Origin: Croceicoccus sp.
GTDB taxonomy: Bacteria > Pseudomonadota > Alphaproteobacteria > Sphingomonadales > Sphingomonadaceae
DNA length: 64,000 nt
Reading direction: 5' to 3'
Assembly: GCA_002694745.1 (NCBI GenBank)
Contig: NZMY01000016.1
Span: 124,001 to 188,000 of the forward strand
The notes under the pieces: generated by a model
What the model was told of the DNA's origin: nothing
Seen by the model: only the letters and a program-made list of their open reading frames with translations
Databases searched by the model: none
Position numbers and translations under genes: made by a program
Shown: piece by piece, positions 46,955 to 55,895 of the stretch
Numbering within the stretch: the stretch's first letter is position 1
How the letters are laid out: each line of letters opens with the position of its first letter

Positions 46955-47938
46955 ATGAGAGTTTCCCCGCCAATACCAATGAGAGACCAGCATCATCCTG
47001 TTGAAGCTGGTAACGCTGTGCCGCTGGTGTCCGTTATTATACCCATGTTGGATGCTGCAAAAACCATTGACCGGACCCTGGCGAGCGCGTGTGGCCAAAG
47101 CTTTAAACAAATCGAAATCATTGTTGTTGACGACGGTTCGTGTGACGGTTCCCTTGTTATCGCCCAAAGGCATGCGCAGGCTGATCCGCGCATCCGCGTT
47201 CTCAGCCAGCCCAATGCGGGCGTAGCCGCCGCGCGCAACAGGGGCATCGCTGAGGCACGCGGCAATTTTATCGCCCCACTCGATGCCGACGATCTATGGA
47301 AGCCGACCAAGATCGAACACCAGCTTGCTGCTATGGCCGATCCTGCGGTCGGCCTGACCTATTGCTGGTATTCGATCATCGATGCCGACGACCGGGTGCG
47401 GACAGACGATTGCCGCAGTACTGCCGAGGGCAACGTGCTCGAAGCTATGGCGATGCGCAATATCGTCGGGCACGGCAGCGGCGCGTTGATCCGGGCCAGC
47501 GCTCTACGGGAGATCGGCGGGTTCGATCCCTCCCTGCGCGCGCGAGGCGGTGAGGGATGCGAGGATTACAAGGTCTATTTCTGCATCGCGGAGCGGCATC
47601 GCTTCGCACTCGTGCGCGAATGCCTGGTTGGATATCGCGAAACGCAGGCCAACATGTCAAGCGATCCCCGCAAAGCTCTGCGGTCTCGCGATATCGTGGT
47701 GCCAGAATTCACTGAGCGGCATCCTGAACTGGAGGGTGTATTCCATGCCGGGAGGTTGCGCATTATGCGATTTATGTTGGGTCGCGCGATCCGGATGCGG
47801 AAGCCGGGCGATGCCGCATTCCTGCTGAGAGAGATGCTGCGCAGTGATGCGGTGCTGGCCGTAACCAATCTGGGCGAGTTGGCAAAAGGTCTCTATCGCA
47901 GCATATTGAGGACCGATCGGGCGCATCGCACATTTTAA
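46955..47938 (+). CDS. Glycosyltransferase family 2
   Basis: A 327-residue GT-A glycosyltransferase expected to add one sugar to a lipid-linked oligosaccharide at the cytoplasmic face. The nucleotide-binding VVDDGS lies at 57-62 and the metal-binding DADD at 110-113. A GIAEARGN block precedes it and an acceptor region with GEGCEDYKVYFCIA carries the ED catalytic motif. It is the first of six GT2 genes here. The ribosome binding site is weak and a second ATG lies 24 bp inside. The sugar is not predictable. Confidence 0.87.
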   Translation: MRVSPPIPMRDQHHPVEAGNAVPLVSVIIPMLDAAKTIDRTLASACGQSFKQIEIIVVDDGSCDGSLVIAQRHAQADPRIRVLSQPNAGVAAARNRGIAEARGNFIAPLDADDLWKPTKIEHQLAAMADPAVGLTYCWYSIIDADDRVRTDDCRSTAEGNVLEAMAMRNIVGHGSGALIRASALREIGGFDPSLRARGGEGCEDYKVYFCIAERHRFALVRECLVGYRETQANMSSDPRKALRSRDIVVPEFTERHPELEGVFHAGRLRIMRFMLGRAIRMRKPGDAAFLLREMLRSDAVLAVTNLGELAKGLYRSILRTDRAHRTF

Positions 47939-47981
47939 GGCACGCCCCGATCGCGAAGGTTTGTGGGGAGCCCGCTGCGCA

Positions 47982-48977
47982 ATGGTTAGGTCGCTGATCC
48001 GCAGAATTTCCGAGCGCGCATTTTCGATCGCCAGTCGCAGGCCGGCTGGACCGGTTATTCTGATGTATCACCGGATTGCCGAAGAGAGCTATGACCCTTG
48101 GGGCTTGGCCGTCAGCGCTGCGAACTTTGGCCAGCAACTCGATTGGCTTGCCGTTAATCGCTTGGTCATGCCGCTACACATGCTGATCGAACTGCATGCC
48201 ACCGGTAAGCTGCCACGCAATGCCTGCGCCATCACATTCGACGATGGCTATGCGTGCAATGCGCGATTGGCCGCACCGATGCTGGCCGAGCGGTCGCTTT
48301 GCGCCACGTTTTTTCTGGCCACGCGCCTGCTCGATCCCGAACGCGAGTTCTGGTGGGACGATCTGGAACGCATCGTCACAGCCTCGCATGCAAAACGACT
48401 CGCTCTGGATGGAGAAAGGGGCCGCGAGGAATGGGAAATCGGTCCACCCAACAGCGGCGACGCACAGCGCCACCGCGATGCTCCCCCCGCGACCGCCCGG
48501 CAGGAAGCGATCGATGCGATCTGGCGCTTCCTTTTGCCGCAGTCTCCCGGCGCGATCCGGGCTCAGATAGATGATTTGCGACGGCAGGCAGCGGTAGCCC
48601 AAGGTGCGCGCGCCAGCCACCGCCCGATGTCAGCGGAAGAGGCGGCAGCCCTGCCTTTGGGAATCATCGATTTCGGCGGTCACACCCTACACCATATATC
48701 GTTGACCGATCGGCCGGCTGACGAACAGTTGCACGAGATTACGACCGGCCTCGCGGAATGCGCGGCGCTACGCGGTGAAGACATCGCGACCTTCGCCTAT
48801 CCATACGGGCACTATAATGCCCAGAACGTGGATATTGTAAAAGGGCGCGGCCTAATGGGTGCATGCAGCACAGTGTACGGTCCGGTGAGACGCGGGTCGG
48901 ATATTTTCGCCTTGCCGCGGATCGCAGCGGGGCCTTGGAATGCCGCCATGCTGCAGGCCATGCTGGCCAGGGTTTAA
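47982..48977 (+). CDS. Polysaccharide deacetylase (NodB homology) family protein
   Basis: A 331-residue carbohydrate esterase 4-type protein that would remove N- or O-acetyl groups from a glycan. Motif 1 is CAITFDDGY (85-90 for TFDDGY) with the catalytic and metal aspartates. A histidine motif appears as FGGHTLHH, and FAYPYGHYN matches a later motif. About 100 residues are inserted between the first motifs, as in cytoplasmic EPS-locus members. No signal peptide is seen, so it may act on a lipid-linked intermediate. ATG at 47982 follows GGGGAG. Confidence 0.85.
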   Translation: MVRSLIRRISERAFSIASRRPAGPVILMYHRIAEESYDPWGLAVSAANFGQQLDWLAVNRLVMPLHMLIELHATGKLPRNACAITFDDGYACNARLAAPMLAERSLCATFFLATRLLDPEREFWWDDLERIVTASHAKRLALDGERGREEWEIGPPNSGDAQRHRDAPPATARQEAIDAIWRFLLPQSPGAIRAQIDDLRRQAAVAQGARASHRPMSAEEAAALPLGIIDFGGHTLHHISLTDRPADEQLHEITTGLAECAALRGEDIATFAYPYGHYNAQNVDIVKGRGLMGACSTVYGPVRRGSDIFALPRIAAGPWNAAMLQAMLARV

Positions 48978-48978
48978 T

Positions 48979-49965
48979 ATGGAGAGGAAAATCACCGTCT
49001 CGGTCCTAATCATCGCCTACAACCAGATCGCCTATATCGATAAAGCGTTGAGATCAGCGCAAATGCAAACCGGCGCAGGCGAGATCGAGATTATCATCCA
49101 CGACGATTGCTCAACCGACGGCACGCGCGAATTTATCGTCGACGCGGCCGCGCGCGACCCGCGCGTTCGTCTCGTACTTTCAGAAAGCAACAGCGCTTCG
49201 AACACGATCGTACGTCGCCCCCTCGAAATGGCGCGTGGACGCTATGTCGCGCTGTTGGACGCGGACGACTACTGGACCGTGGACAACAAGCTGGCCCGGC
49301 AAGTTCGCATCCTTGATACAGACCCCACGCTGGCAGGCTGTTTCCACAATGCATGGGCACTCGATGCCACAGCCGAGGGATACGTTGGCAATGGCGACCG
49401 GAGCAGAGCGGCGCGGCTCTGGACGTCGGAAAGCCAGCCGCGCACCATCGACCATTCGCGCATTTGGGAGGGCAACCCCTTCGCAACTGCCGCCGGGATG
49501 CTGCGCAGGAGCGCTCTCCGCGAGATCGACGAAGACTGGTACGATCAATTCTTTCTGACCGACTGGCCTCTCTATGCCGCAGCGGCCACGCATGGCGACT
49601 TGGCCTTCATCAACGAACCCGTTGCGGTCTACCAACTGCACGCGGGATCGACCTATGCTGCGCGCAGGGTACAGGATAAAATGGAGCGGATTGCCGAATT
49701 TTACAAACACACCGCCCGCGGCCTGTCCGCACGGGTATCCGCGTTCGATCCCTCGAAAGAGGCGGCGCGAGGCGCGGGATATTTCTACGGCGGACTTGCC
49801 GAGCGCCATTTTTCGAACCGCGAGTTTTCCGAAGCACTGACTTGCTTATGGCACAGTGCGCATACAGGCAGCGTCTCCCGTTCGATCGGCTGGCGTAAAT
49901 GGTCTAACCTTTTGGGCAAATCACTGGCTGCTGCGAAGCGTGACATGACAGAACCAAAATCATGA
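48979..49965 (+). CDS. Glycosyltransferase family 2
   Basis: A 328-residue GT-A enzyme. It has HDDCSTDG at 41-48 in place of the usual DDGS, the metal motif DADD at 94-97, and an acceptor half with FFLTDWPLYAAAATHG where the usual ED is TD. It starts one base after the deacetylase stop. Its own stop overlaps the next GT start (ATGA). The C-terminal 70 residues after the GT core are helical. Donor and acceptor unknown. Confidence 0.86.
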   Translation: MERKITVSVLIIAYNQIAYIDKALRSAQMQTGAGEIEIIIHDDCSTDGTREFIVDAAARDPRVRLVLSESNSASNTIVRRPLEMARGRYVALLDADDYWTVDNKLARQVRILDTDPTLAGCFHNAWALDATAEGYVGNGDRSRAARLWTSESQPRTIDHSRIWEGNPFATAAGMLRRSALREIDEDWYDQFFLTDWPLYAAAATHGDLAFINEPVAVYQLHAGSTYAARRVQDKMERIAEFYKHTARGLSARVSAFDPSKEAARGAGYFYGGLAERHFSNREFSEALTCLWHSAHTGSVSRSIGWRKWSNLLGKSLAAAKRDMTEPKS

Positions 49966-50924
49966 CGGGGAGCTCGACCTGTCGGGAAGCGATCCCTCCT
50001 CTCGACGATCCTACGCGGCGCCCGCTTTGGTCGGTTATGATCCCCACTTACAACTGCGCCCGTTACCTCGGCGAAACGCTGCGTTCGGTACTTGCGCAGG
50101 ATCCGGGGCCCGACGCGATGGACATCGTGGTGGTCGACGATGCCTCCTCCGACGATCCCGCTTCGGTGGTGGAGGATCTGGGGCGCGGGAGGATCCAATT
50201 TTATCGACAGGCACGAAACCTTGGGCTGCATGCCAATCTCGCCGCTTGCCTCCGGCAGTCGCGCGGATTGCTGGTACATCTTTTGCATGGCGACGATTGC
50301 GTGTCGTCAGGTTTTTATGCCGCGATGGAAAGCGGATTTGCGGATCCCGCGGTCGGTGCAGCCTTCTGCCGCTGGCGCGTCATCGATGGGAATGGCGCCG
50401 CACTGTCGCACGCTGAAGCCGAGGCACCCTTCCCTGGCCGGCTACCGGACGCATTGGCCGTGCTGGCATCGGGACAGCGGATCGTCACCCCGTCGATTGC
50501 CGTACGGCGAAGTGTGTGGGAGCAGCTGGGCGGGTTCGACGAACGGCTGCAAAGTGCCGAGGACTGGGAAATGTGGGTGCGGATCGCCGCGCATCATGCA
50601 ATCCATTACGATCCACGCGTCCTTGCCAGTTACAGGGTGCATGAAAACTCGGCTACAGCAAGGGCCATGCACAATGCCCGCGAAATGCGCGATACCCGGC
50701 GCGCAATGGACCTCTTCGCCCCCCTCCTCCCGCCGCATCGCCAGCGTCAGATCCTGCGCGGCGCTGCAAGGCTCTATGCCGCGCGATGCATCGAGCGTGG
50801 ACGGGCGCTTAATCGCGCAGGGCGGTTTGCCGACGCTCGAGCCCATGCGTGCATGGCGCTGCGTTTCGTAACCGGACTGCGTACCCTGCGCTCTGCCGCC
50901 GCGATCTTCTTGCGCGTGTCATGA
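49962..50924 (+). CDS. Glycosyltransferase family 2, HGDD variant
   Basis: A 320-residue GT-A enzyme with VVDDAS at 57-62. The metal site reads HGDD (109-112) instead of the DADD seen in its neighbours, a known variation in GT2. The ED catalytic motif is present in SAEDWEMWVRIA. It overlaps the preceding and the following gene by 4 bp each. The C-terminal helices contain an ALNRAGRFADARAHA segment of TPR-like character. Confidence 0.86.
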   Translation: MTGSSTCREAIPPLDDPTRRPLWSVMIPTYNCARYLGETLRSVLAQDPGPDAMDIVVVDDASSDDPASVVEDLGRGRIQFYRQARNLGLHANLAACLRQSRGLLVHLLHGDDCVSSGFYAAMESGFADPAVGAAFCRWRVIDGNGAALSHAEAEAPFPGRLPDALAVLASGQRIVTPSIAVRRSVWEQLGGFDERLQSAEDWEMWVRIAAHHAIHYDPRVLASYRVHENSATARAMHNAREMRDTRRAMDLFAPLLPPHRQRQILRGAARLYAARCIERGRALNRAGRFADARAHACMALRFVTGLRTLRSAAAIFLRVS

Positions 50925-52153
50925 CAGGCGGCGGCTTTTTCGGGCGCGCGCGGTCGCGCTTTCGTCACCAGCTGCTAGATCGGCTGGAAGGCATGGCAGC
51001 TAGGGCACCCTATCCAGCCCTGCCCGGCATCGGACCTGCCTCCGGCAGCAGGCCGATCGGCATCGCGATCGTCGGATGCGGCTTTGTAGCCGACTTTTAT
51101 GCCGCCTGCCTGCCAGCATGGCCCATGTTGATGCTTCGCGCGGTGCATGACCGCGACGATGCCCGCGCGGCGGCTTTCGCGGGGCGTAACCCGGGGGTCA
51201 CGGTCGCCAGCTTAGACGTCCTGCTGGCCGATCCGAACATCGCGATCATCGTCAATCTAACCAACCCGGCCAGCCATGCCGCCATTACGCGCGCGGCCTT
51301 AATGGCCGGCAAGCATGTATATTCAGAAAAGCCGATGGCGCTCGACATCGCCGAGGCCGGAGAGCTGGTCGCGCTGGCCCGCGCAAGGTCGCTGCACCTT
51401 GCCTGTGCGCCCTGCACAGTTTTGAGCGAGACCGCGCAGGCCATGCGTTTCGCAATCGCGCGCGGAGACATCGGCACGGTGCGGTTGGTCTACGCTGAGC
51501 TCGACGATGGGCCCGTACACCAGATGCGGCCGCAGGAATGGGCCTCGCCCCAGGGCACGCCATGGCCATGGGTGGACGAGCTCGCGACCGGCTGTACGCT
51601 GCAGCATGCGTGCTATCACCTTGGCTGGATGACGATAATGTTCGGCCCCATCGAAGCGGTGAGTGGATTTTCGCGCACCCTCGACCCAGACAAGGGACTT
51701 GGCCCAATCGCTCCTGGGCCAGATTTCTCGGTAGCCTGCGTCACCTTCCGTTCTGGGGTGACCGCACGCCTCACATGTAGCACCATCGCACCCCACGACC
51801 AGCATTTCAGGGTGATCGGCGACCGGGGCGAACTGTTCACAGATGCCTGCTGGCATGGAAAGGCACCTGTCTATCTGCGGCGGCATAGCGATACGACGAT
51901 GCGCGCGGAAGGTTTCCCCGTTATTCGTCGCCATGCGCTGTTAAGGGCGCTTTTTGGGCTGCACGGCAGCCTGTCCGACCTGTCGCCACGCGCCACCTGG
52001 CGTGAGCGAATTGCCCGGCACCAGATCGATTATGCCTCCGGTATTGCCGATCTTGCCCGCGCACTGGCCGAAGGCGGGGAACCTGTCATGTCTGGCGAAC
52101 GCGCGCTCGACGTAGCACGTGCGGTGATCGCTATCGATGGGGCCGGGTCGTGA
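50921..52153 (+). CDS. Gfo/Idh/MocA family oxidoreductase
   Basis: A 410-residue NAD(P)-dependent sugar dehydrogenase-like protein. The Rossmann motif IGIAIVGCGFVADFY lies near 46-60. The family motif HVYSEKPMALDIAEAG carries the EKP lysine, and the later block TLQHACYHLGWMTIMFG has the conserved H..H pattern. It may oxidise or reduce a nucleotide sugar to supply an unusual donor for the GTs around it. Both ends overlap neighbouring genes by 4 bp, so expression is tightly coupled. Confidence 0.87.
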   Translation: MTGGGFFGRARSRFRHQLLDRLEGMAARAPYPALPGIGPASGSRPIGIAIVGCGFVADFYAACLPAWPMLMLRAVHDRDDARAAAFAGRNPGVTVASLDVLLADPNIAIIVNLTNPASHAAITRAALMAGKHVYSEKPMALDIAEAGELVALARARSLHLACAPCTVLSETAQAMRFAIARGDIGTVRLVYAELDDGPVHQMRPQEWASPQGTPWPWVDELATGCTLQHACYHLGWMTIMFGPIEAVSGFSRTLDPDKGLGPIAPGPDFSVACVTFRSGVTARLTCSTIAPHDQHFRVIGDRGELFTDACWHGKAPVYLRRHSDTTMRAEGFPVIRRHALLRALFGLHGSLSDLSPRATWRERIARHQIDYASGIADLARALAEGGEPVMSGERALDVARAVIAIDGAGS

Positions 52154-53109
52154 AGGTGGCGGTGATCGGCGCGCGAGGCTTCATCGGTGCCCGGCTTGTG
52201 CAAAAGCTAGTTGAGGCCGGTCTTGAAACCGTTCCTGTGGGTCGCACTGGACCCGGACAACCGCCCGACATGCGCGTCGCGGATGCGCTTGACTCTAATG
52301 CGCTGACCCATGCAATTGCCAAATGCGATGCCGCCGTCCATGCAATCGCGGGCGATCCCGCTACCATCACTGGCGCGATCGCCCCGCTGCTTGAGGCCGC
52401 GCGCAGGACTGGAGTGCGGCGGATCGTCTATCTCTCAAGCGCCTCGGTCCATGGCCAGTCCCCGGCAGTGGGCACAGACGAAAGTAGCCCGCTCCAAACC
52501 GGTCAGCCCATCGCTTACAACAACGCCAAGGTGGAAGCCGAACGCCTGCTTCAAGCAACAAACGCTGCCTCCACCCCCGAAATTGTTATCCTTAGGCCCG
52601 GTATCGTACATGGACCCGGTTCGCGCTGGCTTAGAATGTTTGCGCGCGCCATGCATGATCGCAGCGCCTGCTTGGTGAATAGGGGCGACAATATCTGTAA
52701 CGCCTGTCATGTCGACAATCTGGTTGAGGCGGTGCGTCTTGCCCTCACCGTACCGCAAGCGGCTGGAGAAGCCATTTTCATCGGCGATGACAAGGTCGTG
52801 CGCTGGCGCGACCTTTACGAACCGATTGCGGCGGCAATGGGCCGTTCACTCAACGATCTGCCGGATGCGCCCGAACCGTTTGACGATGCCATTGAGGAGC
52901 GCCGCGTCAGTCGCTTGTTGCGCCGCATGTTTAATCGCTATTCGCCCCGCATCAGCGCAGAGTTGGCGTTGCTTCAATCTTGCCAAGTCCGCCTGCCCCA
53001 AACAAAAGCCAAGCGTCTGCTGGGCTATGTTCCTCCCGTGTCGTTGGCGCAGTCGAAGCGGGATGCTGAACGCTGGCTCCGCACCGAAAGGCCGTGGATA
53101 CGTTCATGA
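52150..53109 (+). CDS. NAD-dependent epimerase/dehydratase family protein
   Basis: A 319-residue extended SDR. The nucleotide motif VIGARGFIGARLV lies at 5-17, IVYLSSASVHG follows, and the catalytic pair is in PIAYNNAKVEAE (Y-x3-K). LRPGIVHGPGSRWL is the family substrate loop. It probably acts on a nucleotide sugar together with the Gfo/Idh enzyme encoded directly upstream, whose stop overlaps its GTG start. The product is unknown. Confidence 0.86.
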   Translation: MKVAVIGARGFIGARLVQKLVEAGLETVPVGRTGPGQPPDMRVADALDSNALTHAIAKCDAAVHAIAGDPATITGAIAPLLEAARRTGVRRIVYLSSASVHGQSPAVGTDESSPLQTGQPIAYNNAKVEAERLLQATNAASTPEIVILRPGIVHGPGSRWLRMFARAMHDRSACLVNRGDNICNACHVDNLVEAVRLALTVPQAAGEAIFIGDDKVVRWRDLYEPIAAAMGRSLNDLPDAPEPFDDAIEERRVSRLLRRMFNRYSPRISAELALLQSCQVRLPQTKAKRLLGYVPPVSLAQSKRDAERWLRTERPWIRS

Positions 53110-54056
53110 ACGCGGCACTGGACGAGACGGTCGCAGTGGTGATCCCCACCTACAACCACGCGCATTTCCTTGGCGCGGCGATCGAAAGCGTCTTGGAGCA
53201 GAGCCGACCTGCGGACGAGATCGTAGTGGTCGACGACGGATCGCGCGACGACCCGAGCAGCGTGGTCGCGAATTATGCCGGCGTGCGTCTCTTGCGCCAA
53301 GCCAATGGAGGACTTTCCGCCGCGCGCAACCGGGGCATTTGCGAAACATCTTCTCAATTGATCATATTCCTTGATGCCGACGACAGGTTTAAGCCGGATA
53401 CCATCGCTCTTTCTCTGGAAACCCTGCGCAACAGTCCACATGCCGCATTTTCCTATGGTGGATATGAACTGGTCTATCCCGACTGCCGCCACCGCGCGAC
53501 TTTCTATCCAGTCCCCCCGGATTCCTTCGGGGCCTTTCTCGAAATGAATCCTGTGGGCATGCATGGCACGGTCCTCTATCGGCGCAAGATGCTGGAGGAA
53601 GCTGACGGATTCGACCGTTCGCTTGCCGCTTGCGAGGATTACGATCTCTATCTCAGGATCGCGCACCGTCATCCGATCGCCTGCCGACCCGAGGTGCTGG
53701 CGGAATACTGGCAACACGGCGCAAACATGTCGCACGATCCGGCCTTCATGCTCCGCTGGGTGTTGCAGGTGCTTGAGGCACGGCGCGAGGATGCCGCCGC
53801 CGCAGGACTGGTGCAGCACCTCGACCGGGGCATCGTCTGGGCAAAAGGCTATTACGTCAGAAGCTGGTTCGGACAACTTAAAAGCGCGTGTCGGCGAAGG
53901 AGTGGCGACCGGCGCGCTATCGTCAGGCGCGGCATCGCGCTCGCCCGGCTGGCACCGATCGCCATGCTGGAGATTGCAGGGGGGCACATCCGCGAGCGAT
54001 CGCGCGGGGGCCCTAATCAAGCACTTCGACGAAATCCGGGGTCGGAGCAACCATGA
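53106..54056 (+). CDS. Glycosyltransferase family 2
   Basis: A 316-residue GT-A enzyme. VVVDDGS lies at 40-46 with DADD at 90-93 and AARNRGI just before. The acceptor motif CEDYDLYLRIA supplies the ED pair. It overlaps the epimerase stop and the next GT start (ATGA at both ends). The C-terminal 60 residues are rich in arginine and could bind the membrane surface. Confidence 0.87.
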   Translation: MNAALDETVAVVIPTYNHAHFLGAAIESVLEQSRPADEIVVVDDGSRDDPSSVVANYAGVRLLRQANGGLSAARNRGICETSSQLIIFLDADDRFKPDTIALSLETLRNSPHAAFSYGGYELVYPDCRHRATFYPVPPDSFGAFLEMNPVGMHGTVLYRRKMLEEADGFDRSLAACEDYDLYLRIAHRHPIACRPEVLAEYWQHGANMSHDPAFMLRWVLQVLEARREDAAAAGLVQHLDRGIVWAKGYYVRSWFGQLKSACRRRSGDRRAIVRRGIALARLAPIAMLEIAGGHIRERSRGGPNQALRRNPGSEQP

Positions 54057-54943
54057 CAGGTCCCGCCATAACGGCCATTATTATCTGCCTAAACGGAGAG
54101 CGCTTCCTGCGGGAGGCGATCGCCAGTATCCTTGCGCAGGACGATGCCGACTGGGAACTGATCATCGTCGATGACGGGTCCAGCGACGCAACCGCTGCCA
54201 TCATTGCCGAAGCGATGGCGGCCGACGTCCGAATCCGCACCGCGTGCCACCCGGAGCATGCCAATATGGGGATGAGCGCATCGCGCAACCTCGGCATCGC
54301 CGAGGCGCGCGGACACTATGTCGCCTTCCTCGATGCCGACGATGTATGGATGGCCGACAAGCTTTCGACGCAGCGCGCCATACTCGATGCCGATCACTTA
54401 CTCGCCATGGTCTATGGCCGTACAAAGATATGGCATAGCTGGCAAAGCGGTCGCGATGCCGACGATTTCTACTACGATCTAGGCGTGGAGCCGGGGCGGG
54501 CCTATGACCCTCCTCTACTATTTGAACAACTGATGGAAAACCGCTGCCAGAGTCCAACCAGCTGCGGCAGCCTGATCCGGCGCGACGCGATCCTTGCCAC
54601 CGGTGGATTCGATCCCGCATTTCGCCAAATGTTCGAAGACCAAGTGTTCTATGCGCGCTTGCTGGCGCAGTTTCGGGTCCATGTGTCCGATAAATGCGTC
54701 GCGCTCTATCGCAGTCATGTCGATGCTTGCACTGCCCAGATGGGAGACGGTTTGCCATCCGCTGCTGCCCATCTGCGCTACCTTGCTGCCACACTCGCCT
54801 ATCTGAAGGGGAGGCATCTGGCCTCGCGCCCGATGCTGCGCGCGGTCACGAACGCGCGCCGCCGGGTTCTCGCTCAGATGTCGAAGCAGCTTATCCGGCA
54901 GTCGGGCCAGACATTACTGGCCAGGGTGCGCCGCCATGGCTGA
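54053..54943 (+). CDS. Glycosyltransferase family 2
   Basis: A 296-residue GT-A enzyme with IIVDDGSSD at 37-45, DADD at 94-97, and MFEDQVFYARLLA as the ED acceptor motif. A family-specific FEQLMENRCQSPTSCGSLIRR block lies between. The stop lies 8 bp inside the next GT gene. It ends with a basic helix. Substrates are unknown. Confidence 0.87.
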   Translation: MTGPAITAIIICLNGERFLREAIASILAQDDADWELIIVDDGSSDATAAIIAEAMAADVRIRTACHPEHANMGMSASRNLGIAEARGHYVAFLDADDVWMADKLSTQRAILDADHLLAMVYGRTKIWHSWQSGRDADDFYYDLGVEPGRAYDPPLLFEQLMENRCQSPTSCGSLIRRDAILATGGFDPAFRQMFEDQVFYARLLAQFRVHVSDKCVALYRSHVDACTAQMGDGLPSAAAHLRYLAATLAYLKGRHLASRPMLRAVTNARRRVLAQMSKQLIRQSGQTLLARVRRHG

Positions 54944-55895
54944 TCCACCAATTAGCACTTCATCCGCTCCTGCGGTCTCGATCCTTATGCCGTTTCTCGA
55001 CCCCGGACCCTATATTGGTGATGCGATCGCATCGGTGCAGGCACAGACCTTCGCCGACTGGGAATTGCTGCTGATCGACGACGGAACGCGTGATGGAAGC
55101 CTTGCGTTAGCACAGGAATCGGCAGAAACCGATCCCCGTATTAGTGTGTTGCCGGCACTCTCCTCGGGACCGCTGGGCCCGGCAGCCGCGCGCAATCGCG
55201 CCCTGTCCGCGGCGCGCGGGCCGCTTGTTGCCTTCCTTGATGCAGACGACTTGTACGAACCCGGCATGATCGCGCGCCATGTTGAATTGATGGCGCGATT
55301 TCGGCAGGCGGCCATGGTCTATGGCCCGACGTATTGGTGGCATCCTGACGATCCTGCCTCGGACCGGATCGAGAGCATGGGCACCTTGACCGGACGGCTA
55401 CACGAAGCGCCAAGCCTACTCATCTCGGTACTGCTGCTTTGCGAAAGCCCGGTGCCCTGCACCTGCGCCGTGACGATCAGAAGCGATATTCTGCGCAAGG
55501 CAGGCGGTTTCGATGAAACTTTCCGACTATACGAAGACCAGACCGCTTGGGCGCACATCATGCTCGACTATCCGGTCTATATCGATGACGCGAATGCGGC
55601 CCGATATCGCCAGCACTCCAAATCCGTTTCAGCCCGGGCTAGCGCGGCCGGGGACTATTATATGCACGAGAGGCACCCCGCAAGGTTTCGGTTCCTGGAA
55701 TACGTGGATTCGCTGGCGCGTGAACACCCGCACGAAGCGCGCATCAGGTGGGCCAGCCGAAAGGCGCGCTGGCGCATGCAGCATCAGGGACGAGCATGGT
55801 ACAGGGCGTGGCGCCGCTTGCGCCGCGCGGGCCTTAAGCTGGCGGGCAGACCGGGCGGATCCTTCCACCGCCCGCCTTCCCCAGCCAAGGGTTAA
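54936..55895 (+). CDS. Glycosyltransferase family 2
   Basis: A 319-residue GT-A enzyme. LIDDGTRDG lies at 46-54 with DADD at 102-105, and the ED motif is in LYEDQTAWAHIML. Its middle part (CESPVPCTCAVTIRSDILRKAGGFDE) resembles that of the preceding GT, so the two may be an old duplication. Its TAA stop shares the TTAA palindrome with the stop of the convergent Wzt gene. It is the last gene of the coupled array. Confidence 0.87.
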   Translation: MADPPISTSSAPAVSILMPFLDPGPYIGDAIASVQAQTFADWELLLIDDGTRDGSLALAQESAETDPRISVLPALSSGPLGPAAARNRALSAARGPLVAFLDADDLYEPGMIARHVELMARFRQAAMVYGPTYWWHPDDPASDRIESMGTLTGRLHEAPSLLISVLLLCESPVPCTCAVTIRSDILRKAGGFDETFRLYEDQTAWAHIMLDYPVYIDDANAARYRQHSKSVSARASAAGDYYMHERHPARFRFLEYVDSLAREHPHEARIRWASRKARWRMQHQGRAWYRAWRRLRRAGLKLAGRPGGSFHRPPSPAKG

